In this document: positions 5,680 to 11,677 of the stretch, piece after piece
How the letters are laid out: each line of letters begins with the position of its first letter
Numbering within the stretch: the stretch's first letter is position 1
NCBI GenBank assembly: GCA_038247995.1
Contig: JBBRUG010000184.1
Location: 1 to 11,954, forward strand
Length of the DNA: 11,954 bases
Origin: JBBRUG01 sp038247995
Lineage (GTDB): Bacteria > Chloroflexota > Chloroflexia > Chloroflexales > Chloroflexaceae
Reading direction: 5' to 3'
Notes under the pieces: generated by a model
The model's database searches: none
What the model was told of the DNA's origin: nothing
What the model saw: the letters and a program-made list of their open reading frames with translations, nothing else
Position numbers and translations under genes: made by a program

Positions 5680-6863
5680 TCACGCCGTTCAAGCGCTTGC
5701 GCCGCGCTTCGCCCCTGGCGATCATTTTTGCCTCAGTTTTTGTCGATATGCTCGGCTACGGGATGATCGTCCCGCTGCTGCCCTTCCTGATCCGCGAACA
5801 GACGGCGAGTGCCTTAGTGGTTGGCCTGTTCAGTTCGCTCTATGCGCTGATGCAACTGATCGTCGCGCCCTTGCTTGGCGCACTCTCGGATCGGATCGGG
5901 CGGCGTCCGGTGTTGATCGGCTGCCTGTTCGGCTCGGGCCTGGCCTATCTGCTGCTTAGCGTCGTGAGTTCGCTGGAACTAATCGCGCTCGCCGTCGCGC
6001 TTGGCGGGGCGGCCGGAGCGAGCAACGCAACGGCGCAGGCCTACATTACCGATGTGACGCCGCAGGAGCAGCGCGCACGTGGCTTGGGCTTGATCGGCGC
6101 CGCTTTCGGGTTGGGCCTGATGATTGGCCCGGCGTTGGCCGCGCTGCTCAGCCCGTATGGCCTGGGTGTACCGGCCCTGGCGGCAGGCGGTTTTGCGCTG
6201 GTGAATACACTCTACGCGTTGCTTGTGCTGCCTGAGTCGCTGCCGCCTGAACGCCGAACGCGCCAGCAGCTGCGTTTCGGTGGCCTGGTCGCACGGCTGG
6301 CGACGGCACTGGCGTTGCCGCTGATTCGGTCATTGTTGCTGGCGATCTTCTTACTGAATCTGGCCTTTAATGGGCTACAGAGCAATTTTCCGCTGTTTAG
6401 CAGCGATCGCTTTGGTTGGGATGCCCAGGCAAATGGGATCTTTTTTGCCTTCGTTGGGGTCTGCGCCGTGATCACCCAGGGCTTTCTGGTTGGGCGGGTG
6501 CAGCCGATCTTTGGCGAGATTCGGCTTGTCGTGGCCGGCCTTGGTTTGATGGCGCTGGCACTCGGTTTGATGGCGCTGGCCACAGCGGCGTGGATGCTCT
6601 ACCCGCTGGTGGGCCTGATCGCATTGGGCAGCGGCCTGGCGATTCCATCAATTACGAGCCTGGTCTCGCAGCGCTCACCGGAGAGCCAGCAGGGCGCAGT
6701 GCTGGGCGGCATGCAATCCGTGCTCAGCCTGACCCTCATTTTCGGCCCGGCGATCGCGGGGTTGCTCTTCGATCTATTCGGCCCTGGTGCGCCCTATCTT
6801 GCGGGCAGCGCGCTGGCCGGTGCGGCGCTGCTGGCAGTAAGCTTAGGTGAGCAACCGACATGA
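5676..6863 (+). CDS. MFS transporter, TetA/DHA1-like drug:H+ antiporter family
   Basis: A 395-residue inner-membrane protein with about 12 hydrophobic segments. Motif A between TM2 and TM3 is GALSDRIGRRPVL (68-80), with the conserved Asp and Arg residues; the antiporter motif C in TM5 is the Gly-rich GAAFGLGLMIGPALA (141-155). A DMLGYGMIVPLLPF stretch in TM1 (24-37) is typical of TetA-like members. The substrate is unknown: drug, lipid or metabolite. The start ATG overlaps the stop of the acyltransferase gene, which suggests a linked role, for example export or flipping of an acylated product. A 21-base tandem duplication at 6543-6580 repeats GLMALA within the TM9 region. The stop is followed by a palindromic repeat. 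Confidence 0.88.
   Translation: MITPFKRLRRASPLAIIFASVFVDMLGYGMIVPLLPFLIREQTASALVVGLFSSLYALMQLIVAPLLGALSDRIGRRPVLIGCLFGSGLAYLLLSVVSSLELIALAVALGGAAGASNATAQAYITDVTPQEQRARGLGLIGAAFGLGLMIGPALAALLSPYGLGVPALAAGGFALVNTLYALLVLPESLPPERRTRQQLRFGGLVARLATALALPLIRSLLLAIFLLNLAFNGLQSNFPLFSSDRFGWDAQANGIFFAFVGVCAVITQGFLVGRVQPIFGEIRLVVAGLGLMALALGLMALATAAWMLYPLVGLIALGSGLAIPSITSLVSQRSPESQQGAVLGGMQSVLSLTLIFGPAIAGLLFDLFGPGAPYLAGSALAGAALLAVSLGEQPT
6543..6580 (+). repeat. 21-bp tandem duplication inside the MFS gene
   Basis: The 17-base string GGTTTGATGGCGCTGGC occurs at 6543-6559 and again at 6564-6580, a 21-base period that keeps the frame and duplicates seven residues in a membrane segment. Confidence 0.7.
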
Positions 6864-6908
6864 GGGGTCTGTGAACGGGGTTTGCTTGCATTCGGCCAAG
6901 TGTGCCCG

Positions 6909-6960
6909 CTGGCTTCGCAAAGTCCAGCCTGCGCCCGTTGGCTGAGCTTGTCGAAGCCGG
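6909..6960. repeat. Dispersed palindromic (REP-like) repeat
   Basis: CTGGCTTCGCAAAG (6909-6922) is an imperfect inverted copy of CTTGTCGAAGCCGG (6947-6960), with an inner AGCC/GGCT pair, so the whole can fold into one hairpin. The GGCTGAGCTTGTCGAAGCC core belongs to a very common class of bacterial intergenic repeats (from memory). It follows the MFS gene and may weakly terminate or stabilise that transcript. Confidence 0.55.
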
Positions 6961-6982
6961 CGCCTGTACCGGAAAACGTTCT

Positions 6983-7012
6983 TTGCACACTAAAGAGCAT
7001 AGTGCATATGTA
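6983..7012 (+). promoter_or_regulatory. Possible promoter of ribA
   Basis: TTGCAC (6983-6988) and TATGTA (7007-7012) are 18 bases apart. The spacer holds a small inverted repeat, CACTA (6988-6992) and TAGTG (7000-7004). The match is modest. The predicted start is near 7019. Confidence 0.3.
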
Positions 7013-7039
7013 CGCCACCTGCAATATTCATCTTTAGCT

Positions 7040-7051
7040 CTCAGTACTGAG
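7040..7051. promoter_or_regulatory. Palindrome CTCAGTACTGAG in the ribA leader
   Basis: A perfect 12-base palindrome lies 26 bases before the ribA ATG and downstream of the candidate promoter, a position suitable for a repressor dimer. No FMN riboswitch consensus is visible in the 214 bases upstream of ribA. Confidence 0.35.
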
Positions 7052-7077
7052 CAGCCAACATATTTTTGGAGATACCA

Positions 7078-7683
7078 ATGGAGCTTCAACCGGGAGAAAC
7101 AATTGAACGGATGGCTACAGCTGTCATGCCGACCCGCTATGGTGTGTTTGATCTGCACGTGTACGTGGATGGGCTGGGCAAAGAACATGTGGCGCTGACG
7201 GTGGGCGACCTTGCCACAGATTGCGGCGCCGCTGTGCTGGCGCGCCTGCACTCGGAGTGTCTCACCGGCGATGTATTCGGCTCGCATCGCTGCGATTGCG
7301 GCGAACAGTTGGCCGCGAGTATGATCAAGCTTCAAGCCGCCGGGCGGGGGGTGCTGCTGTATCTGCGTCAAGAGGGACGCGGGATCGGGCTGATCAACAA
7401 GATCCGCGCCTATGCGCTCCAGGAGCAGGGGCTTGATACGGTTGATGCGAACCGCGCGCTTGGCCTGCCCGACGATAGCCGCGACTATGGGGCGGCAGCA
7501 GTGATCCTGCGTGATCTGGGTGTTCAAAGCGTGATCTTGCTTACCAATAACCCACAGAAGATCATTGGCATCGAGCGGTATGGCATTCCGGTGGTCGAAC
7601 GGTTGCCCATACTTGTCGCCCCGAACAGTATTAATCGTCCGTATCTAGAGACGAAACGCACCCGGATGGGACACATGGTTTGA
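7078..7683 (+). CDS. ribA: GTP cyclohydrolase II (stand-alone RibA)
   Basis: This cytoplasmic enzyme opens GTP to 2,5-diamino-6-ribosylamino-4(3H)-pyrimidinone 5'-phosphate, formate and pyrophosphate: the first step to riboflavin and a possible source for other heterocycles. The start is the ATG at 7078, with GGAG six bases upstream; a longer frame from a TTG at 7066 lacks a site. It has 201 residues, full length for a single-domain RibA without the RibB half. From this start the zinc ligands are C61, C72 and C74 (HSECLTGDVFGSHRCDCG), RQEGRGIGL binds phosphate, Y112 in RAYALQ corresponds to E. coli Y105, and R135 (DDSRDY) to the catalytic Arg128. LLTNNPQK is the late conserved block. Retention of the Tyr argues for true GCH II chemistry rather than formylamino-product formation. 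It faces the pterin-like cluster tail to tail. Confidence 0.93.
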   Translation: MELQPGETIERMATAVMPTRYGVFDLHVYVDGLGKEHVALTVGDLATDCGAAVLARLHSECLTGDVFGSHRCDCGEQLAASMIKLQAAGRGVLLYLRQEGRGIGLINKIRAYALQEQGLDTVDANRALGLPDDSRDYGAAAVILRDLGVQSVILLTNNPQKIIGIERYGIPVVERLPILVAPNSINRPYLETKRTRMGHMV

Positions 7684-7731
7684 ATGAAAAGGGCAAAAGG
7701 CAACATTGGCACCGCGCGAGGGTTGTATGCC

Positions 7732-8934
7732 TCATGCCTCACGCCTTGCTTGTTCCAGCGCTTCCAGGTAGCGCGCCGTCGTATCGTTCCAGGTGGGTAA
7801 CGCGGCGGCACGGGCGCGGGCTGTGGCGGCGAGGCGGGCGCGCAGTGCTGTGTCGTGGGTAAGCCGCTGCAACCCGGCGGCGAGTGCCGGAAAATCGTCG
7901 GGTGGGACGCACAACCCTGCCGATCCTACCAGTTCCGGCACCGGCCCGCTGGTACACGCCAGCACCGCTAAGCCATAAGCCAACGCCTCGGCAAACACGA
8001 TCCCGTAGCCCTCGAAGCGGCTCGGCAGCACAAACAGATCGGCGCCGGCATAGGCATGCGCCAGATCGGTGTCGTTCACTGCACCGCGCACGATCACCGG
8101 CGCAGCGCTCGCGGCAATCGCGGCATGTACCGCAGCAGTATAAGCTGGATCGGCATGCGTCTCGCCGATCAGTTCAAGTTGCCAGCCTGCCGGCGCAACT
8201 ATTCCCCAGGCCTGCACCAACTCCAGAATCTGCTTACGCGGAATCCATTGGGCGACACAGAGGGCAGTGTAGGGGCGGACAGGTGGGCCTGCTTTTTGGG
8301 GTGGGGTTTTTACAGGATCGCGTCCTGATGCCCTATTCTCCTCATCCCCTCTGCCCCCTGCTCCCCCAAGAGGAGCAAGGGGAGCCGTGCCACATTCGGC
8401 ATTGTGAGGTGGGTTCGAGGGGCGGCCAGGTGGGTTCAAGGGGCGGACACATGGGTCCGCCCGTACGGGGCTAGCGAGGCGATCAAAGCCGCCTGAAGCG
8501 ATGGTAATGCGTTCCGGCGGTGCGCCGCGTTCGATCAGGGTTGCTGCGCCGTAGGTGCTCACGGTGATCAGCCAGTCGGCGCGCAAGAGGGCTGCCTCGG
8601 CAGCGCGATCGGCGGGATCGGCGTGTTCACCGGCCATGCTCGGCAGTTCATGGATCATCGCCACCAGCGGGCGCTGGGCTTGCCACGTTGCCAGCCAGGG
8701 CGCACAGACGATGCGCGCCAGCGCATCAACCACGATTACATCGTAGTCTGGCGCATGCACTTGCGCCCCGAGTTGTGCAGCCGCAGTGCGTTGGGCAGCA
8801 GGATCAACCGCTCCGGCTACGATCTCCGTTACCCGGTGGCCGCGTTGCCGCAAGCGCATATGCACTTCGTGATGGTAGAGGTAACCACCGGTGCGGCGCG
8901 TTGGATCACCCACGGTTATGAATGCAATGAGCAT
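7732..8934 (-). CDS. GT4-family (GT-B fold) glycosyltransferase with in-frame repeat insertion
   Basis: A cytoplasmic or membrane-associated nucleotide-sugar-dependent transferase, 400 residues. The N-terminal domain has the Gly-rich acceptor loop TGGYLYHHEV (15-24); the second domain starts at VAQWIPRKQILELV with R233 and K234, and carries the EX7E donor motif in SRFEGYGIVFAEAL (E308, E316) followed by SGPVPELVG. Residues about 155-219, between the two domains, are Pro/Gly/Arg-rich and correspond to an inserted palindromic repeat; without them the protein would be about 335 residues, and the flanks GGFDRLA and RPYTALCVAQ would join naturally. The insertion keeps the frame and lies in the interdomain linker, so activity may survive. 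The ribosome site is weak (AGAAAG). It is the last gene of the minus-strand cluster and could glycosylate its product. Confidence 0.85.
   Translation of the reverse strand: MLIAFITVGDPTRRTGGYLYHHEVHMRLRQRGHRVTEIVAGAVDPAAQRTAAAQLGAQVHAPDYDVIVVDALARIVCAPWLATWQAQRPLVAMIHELPSMAGEHADPADRAAEAALLRADWLITVSTYGAATLIERGAPPERITIASGGFDRLASPVRADPCVRPLNPPGRPSNPPHNAECGTAPLAPLGGAGGRGDEENRASGRDPVKTPPQKAGPPVRPYTALCVAQWIPRKQILELVQAWGIVAPAGWQLELIGETHADPAYTAAVHAAIAASAAPVIVRGAVNDTDLAHAYAGADLFVLPSRFEGYGIVFAEALAYGLAVLACTSGPVPELVGSAGLCVPPDDFPALAAGLQRLTHDTALRARLAATARARAAALPTWNDTTARYLEALEQARREA
8272..8475. mobile_element. In-frame palindromic repeat element inside the glycosyltransferase gene
   Basis: The element is bounded by GGGGCGGAC (8272-8280) and GTCCGCCC (8455-8462), inverted copies of each other, with a further GGGGCGGAC next to the right end. 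It holds two tandem 21-base units at 8407-8427 and 8428-8448 (19 of 21 identical) and a second hairpin near 8360-8392 (GCTCC and GGAGC arms with C- and G-rich extensions). Its translation is low-complexity and matches nothing in GT4 proteins. The exact outer borders are uncertain by about 10 bases. Confidence 0.65.
8407..8448 (-). repeat. Two tandem 21-bp units
   Basis: Units start AGGTGGGTTC at 8407 and 8428 and differ at two positions. A degraded third start (GGGGCGGACAGGTGGG) appears at 8272-8287. The length of 21 keeps the reading frame of the surrounding gene. Confidence 0.75.
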
Positions 8935-8949
8935 AAGCTTTCTGGATCG

Positions 8950-8963
8950 TCGTCTGCAGACGA
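8950..8963. promoter_or_regulatory. 14-bp perfect palindrome between PTPS-like and glycosyltransferase genes
   Basis: TCGTCTGCAGACGA lies 16 bases upstream of the glycosyltransferase ATG on the minus strand. It could be an operator, a processing hairpin, or part of a dispersed repeat. It is followed by short GAAGGAC repeats. Confidence 0.35.
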
Positions 8964-9007
8964 AGGACGAAGGACGGTGGGTTTTCGTCGTTGGTCGATG
9001 GTCGTGT

Positions 9008-9385
9008 TTACATTAGCGCTGCAGTATAGCCCGCATACACGCCCGGATTCTCCCAGACGCGCACGCTCAACTCAACCAGCGGCTGGCCGGCGAGTGCTGT
9101 AGCTAGCCGCTCCCAGCAGAAACGGGCCACCCGTTCGACGGTAGTGTTCGTGCCGGCCAGACCAGGCACTTCGTCCAGGTTGGTGTAATGCAGATCGGCA
9201 ACCAGCGCATCGACGGCGGCCTGCAGCGCGGTGATGTCGAACAGGGTGCCGTCGGTGTGCAGATCCGCCCCGCGTACGGCGGCCTCTAACTTGTAGGTGT
9301 GGCCGTGCAGGCGCGTGGCCGGGCCAAAATTGCCCACCAGCCGATGCGCCGCTTCGAACTGAGCTGTAACGCCAACTTCGTACAT
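9008..9385 (-). CDS. 6-pyruvoyl-tetrahydropterin synthase/QueD-fold protein lacking catalytic residues
   Basis: A COG0720 (PTPS/QueD, T-fold) protein of 125 residues, normal length. The zinc ligands are intact: H14 in FEAAHRL, and H27 and H29 in LHGHTY. The nucleophile Cys, which sits four residues before the HGH in QueD (CxxxHGH), is A23 here (GPATRLHGH). The catalytic Asp-His dyad (LDHxxLN in relatives) aligns to LHYTNLDE, so Asp and His appear to be His and Tyr. The pterin-anchoring Glu is kept in VRVWENPGVYAGY. It therefore should bind a pterin-like ring and zinc, but is unlikely to run the usual phosphate elimination or the QueD reaction. The ATG has AGGAT seven bases upstream. I recall similar Cys-less relatives in actinobacteria; this is unverified. 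It lies between the dehydrogenase and the glycosyltransferase. Confidence 0.85.
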   Translation of the reverse strand: MYEVGVTAQFEAAHRLVGNFGPATRLHGHTYKLEAAVRGADLHTDGTLFDITALQAAVDALVADLHYTNLDEVPGLAGTNTTVERVARFCWERLATALAGQPLVELSVRVWENPGVYAGYTAALM

Positions 9386-9435
9386 AGAAAGATCCTATTG
9401 CGTATTGCGTATTTCCCGCACGCCCTCACGGCCTA

Positions 9436-9542
9436 AGTGGTGCATCCGCCAAGTTCCTTGCCAGGAGGGTTCGGGAGGGCTTCGCCCTCCTGAAACCCTT
9501 TCCCTAGCAACGAGCGTAAGCGAAGTTGCCGGATGAACCACT
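9436..9542. mobile_element. MITE-like element with 13-bp inverted ends and inner hairpin
   Basis: AGTGGTGCATCCG (9436-9448) and CGGATGAACCACT (9530-9542) are inverted copies matching at 12 of 13 positions. Inside, GGAGGGC (9474-9480) and GCCCTCC (9484-9490) form a hairpin extended by GGGTT/AACCC (9467-9498). TA lies at or next to both ends. The element fills most of the 155-base gap between the dehydrogenase and the PTPS-like gene and reaches into the dehydrogenase stop codon. It has no coding capacity. Confidence 0.55.
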
Positions 9543-10554
9543 AGTACTCAAAAACAACCTGCACCACTTCCGCAGCGCCGGCATCTACCAGGTTATAGGC
9601 TTCGGCGGCGGCGCTGATGGGGAAGCGCTGACTGACCAGTTCGGCCAGGCGCAATTCGCCCAGCAGGCGCAGGACGGTGGCCGAGCGCCGAGCGGTGTCC
9701 CAGCGCGGGGTAAGTTCGGGCGCGAGCCGGCCCACTTGCGCGGAGCGCACCCGCACTCGCCCACGATGAAAATGCCCGCCGAGTTCCAGGCTCACCGGTT
9801 TGGTGCCGTACCAGGACGCAGCTACGACGCTGCCCTCAACTGCCACACAGTCGATCGCGCTCTGGAGCGCTGCCGGCGCGCCGCTCACTTCGATCGCGAC
9901 ATCAACGCCGCGCCCGGCTGTCAGTTCGCGCACCTGATCAGCCAGTTCGGCGCCGGGGGCCAGCACAACATCAGCGCCCAGCCTCCGCGCCAACTCCGCC
10001 CGCTGCGGGTTCGGTTCCACAGCGATCACCAGACCCGCCCCGGCCATCCGCAGCAGTTGAGCCGTAAGCAGGCCGACAACACCCTGCCCACATACCAGCG
10101 CGGCCTCCCCAAAGCGCAACCCCGCGTCGTGGACAATGCCGAGCGCCGTCTCGACATTGGCATAAAACACGCCCAGCGCGGGATCGAGCGCCTCCGGTAG
10201 GCGCAGCGCCAAGCTGGTGGGGATCACAAAATGGTTCTGGTGCGGGTGCAGGCAGAAGATCGCGTCGCCAACTGTAAACCCGGCCACCTCCGCGCCGACA
10301 TCGATCACACGCCCGACGCAGGCATAGCCATACTTGATCGGGAAGCCATAAGCGCCGGCGAGGGTCGGCAGATCAAGCGCCATGCCCTCCGGTACCTGGC
10401 CCCGATAGACCAGCATCTCGGTGCCATGGCTGATCGCCGAGGCGCACGCCGCAACGCGGATCTGGCCTGATTCGGGCGGCGGCACGGCTTCGTTGCGCAG
10501 TTCTACCGTGCGCGGAGCGCAAAACCAGACCGCCTGCGTTTCGATAGCGCTCAC
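9541..10554 (-). CDS. MDR-family (zinc-type alcohol dehydrogenase-like) oxidoreductase, apparently without zinc ligands
   Basis: A 337-residue medium-chain dehydrogenase/reductase. The N-terminal GroES-like domain has AISHGTEMLVYRG (40-52) where zinc enzymes have the CxxD loop, and IKYGYACVGRV (73-83) where they have GHE; the four-Cys structural zinc lobe is absent. The NAD(P) fold carries GQGVVG (156-161) and E180 at the strand end (VIAVEPNP), which suggests NAD(H). The AISHGTE and YGYACVG pattern is shared with BchC-type and other MDR reductases, so a role in tetrapyrrole metabolism is an alternative, but the neighbours are pterin/riboflavin-type genes. The start is GTG, overlapping the TGA of the RibD-like gene as GTGA, so the two are probably co-translated. 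The stop TAG lies at the edge of a MITE-like element. Confidence 0.85.
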   Translation of the reverse strand: MSAIETQAVWFCAPRTVELRNEAVPPPESGQIRVAACASAISHGTEMLVYRGQVPEGMALDLPTLAGAYGFPIKYGYACVGRVIDVGAEVAGFTVGDAIFCLHPHQNHFVIPTSLALRLPEALDPALGVFYANVETALGIVHDAGLRFGEAALVCGQGVVGLLTAQLLRMAGAGLVIAVEPNPQRAELARRLGADVVLAPGAELADQVRELTAGRGVDVAIEVSGAPAALQSAIDCVAVEGSVVAASWYGTKPVSLELGGHFHRGRVRVRSAQVGRLAPELTPRWDTARRSATVLRLLGELRLAELVSQRFPISAAAEAYNLVDAGAAEVVQVVFEY

Positions 10555-11237
10555 GCTGCGCCCGTTTCTGTCGGGGCCGGGTAGCCGATGCGTCCCTCGA
10601 CAACCAGATCGACGCCATAGGGCGTAACGGTTACGTCGTGCAGGCTATAGGCATCGGCGAGCCGCTGAAGGCCAAGATCGCCCACGGCGCTGATCCCGGT
10701 GCCGAGGATCTTGGGCGCAATTGTGACCGCCAGGTGATCGGCCAGATGCTCACGCAGGAGGTTGGTGATCAGCGCGGCGCCACCTTCAACCATTACGTTG
10801 GCGATGCCGCGCGCGCCTAGTTCGTCGAGCAGTGCGGCCAGATCGACCCCGCCGCCCGGCGCCGCCGGCAGTTCGAGTACGGTAGCGCCTAATTCCGTCA
10901 GCCTGGTGCGCGCTTCCGCCGGCGCCGGTGCAACAGCGGCAATGATCGTACCCGTAGCGGCGCCGTCGCGCAGCACGCCGGCGGTGAGCGGAATGCGCAA
11001 GTGCGAGTCAACGACAATCCGCAATGGGTCGCGCCCGGCCACCAGCCGCACCGTGAGCCGGGGGTCGTCGGCGAGCACCGTGTTCACCCCAACCATAATC
11101 GCTGCGTGGCCGGCGCGCTGGGTATGGCTAAAATGCAGCGACTCAGGGCCGCTGATCCACTGCGAATTGCCGTGGCGCGTTGCCAGGCGGCCATCGAGCG
11201 TCTGCGCATAACTAATGGTAACGCTAGGTCGCGGCAT
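10551..11237 (-). CDS. Stand-alone RibD C-terminal-type reductase (pyrimidine/pterin reductase)
   Basis: A DHFR-like fold reductase of the RibD_C family, NADPH-dependent, 228 residues. Bacterial riboflavin RibD is normally fused to an N-terminal deaminase; this gene has only the reductase half, as in archaeal and fungal enzymes that reduce the ribosylaminopyrimidinone phosphate before deamination. Visible: AQTLDGRLAT (11-20), the substrate loop VGVNTVLADDPRLTVR (49-64), the RIVVD strand (73-77) and the NADP-site MVEGGAALI (149-157), then GTGISAVGDL. All conserved blocks are present. The start ATG at 11237 has GGAG five bases upstream. It follows folB by 35 bases and overlaps the dehydrogenase start. 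Its natural substrate could be the product of the nearby RibA, but a dihydropterin is equally possible. Confidence 0.88.
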   Translation of the reverse strand: MPRPSVTISYAQTLDGRLATRHGNSQWISGPESLHFSHTQRAGHAAIMVGVNTVLADDPRLTVRLVAGRDPLRIVVDSHLRIPLTAGVLRDGAATGTIIAAVAPAPAEARTRLTELGATVLELPAAPGGGVDLAALLDELGARGIANVMVEGGAALITNLLREHLADHLAVTIAPKILGTGISAVGDLGLQRLADAYSLHDVTVTPYGVDLVVEGRIGYPAPTETGAA

Positions 11238-11272
11238 AGACGCTCCAAGGTAAAGCCAAAAACCTGATGGGC

Positions 11273-11641
11273 TCAGGCTTCTCTATGGCGCATAATCGTC
11301 ACAATCGATCCAGCAAGCACGGTATCGTCGAGACGCACAAACGGCTTGGCGACGCGCACTTCGACGCTAGTAACCTGAGGATGGTTCGCCAGCACAGCGG
11401 CGGCGATGCGCTCGGCCACGGCTTCGGTAAGCTTGAGCGGCGGCCCGGTCACGATGTTGCGGGCGATCTGGTGTACCTGGCTGTAATCAACCGTCGCGTC
11501 GAGATCGTCGGCCACGCCAGCGGCGCGCAGATCGAGGTGCAGCGTTACATCAACCACGAAGCGTTGGCCGAGCGTGGTTTCCTCGGGACGCGTGCCGTGG
11601 TAGCCGAAAAGATGCATACCTTGCAGGGTGATCGTGTCCAT
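11273..11641 (-). CDS. folB: Dihydroneopterin aldolase
   Basis: FolB cleaves 7,8-dihydroneopterin to 6-hydroxymethyl-dihydropterin and glycolaldehyde in folate synthesis, and can epimerise to monapterin. It has 122 residues, full length, T-fold like the neighbouring PTPS-like protein. Key residues by family comparison: the GYHG turn (13-16) with the Glu pair at 20-21, Y53 (TVDYSQV), E73 in KLTEAVAERIA that grips the pterin, and K99 (VRVAKPF), the catalytic lysine. All are present, so it should be active. The ATG at 11641 lies 36 bases after the methyltransferase stop; no strong ribosome site is seen. folK and folP are not in the window, so it may serve the local cluster rather than, or as well as, folate. 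Confidence 0.92.
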   Translation of the reverse strand: MDTITLQGMHLFGYHGTRPEETTLGQRFVVDVTLHLDLRAAGVADDLDATVDYSQVHQIARNIVTGPPLKLTEAVAERIAAAVLANHPQVTSVEVRVAKPFVRLDDTVLAGSIVTIMRHREA

Positions 11642-11677
11642 AGGTTTTACTGGAGGGCCGAAGCCTTCGCTGCGGCC

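Noticed and set aside
6736..7527. 263-codon minus-strand frame over the MFS end, spacer and ribA
   Set aside because: It spans two good plus-strand genes and a palindromic repeat and has no domain character.
8407..8448. CRISPR-like array
   Set aside because: There are only two 21-base units, directly adjacent with no spacers, so this is a tandem repeat inside a palindromic element.
9526..10200. 224-codon plus-strand frame opposite the MDR gene
   Set aside because: Composition is typical of antisense to a GC-rich gene (Arg, His and Gln runs), with no motif.
9541..10554. Naming the MDR gene bchC
   Set aside because: Some motif character is shared, but the neighbours are pterin/riboflavin-type genes and no other bacteriochlorophyll gene is in the window.
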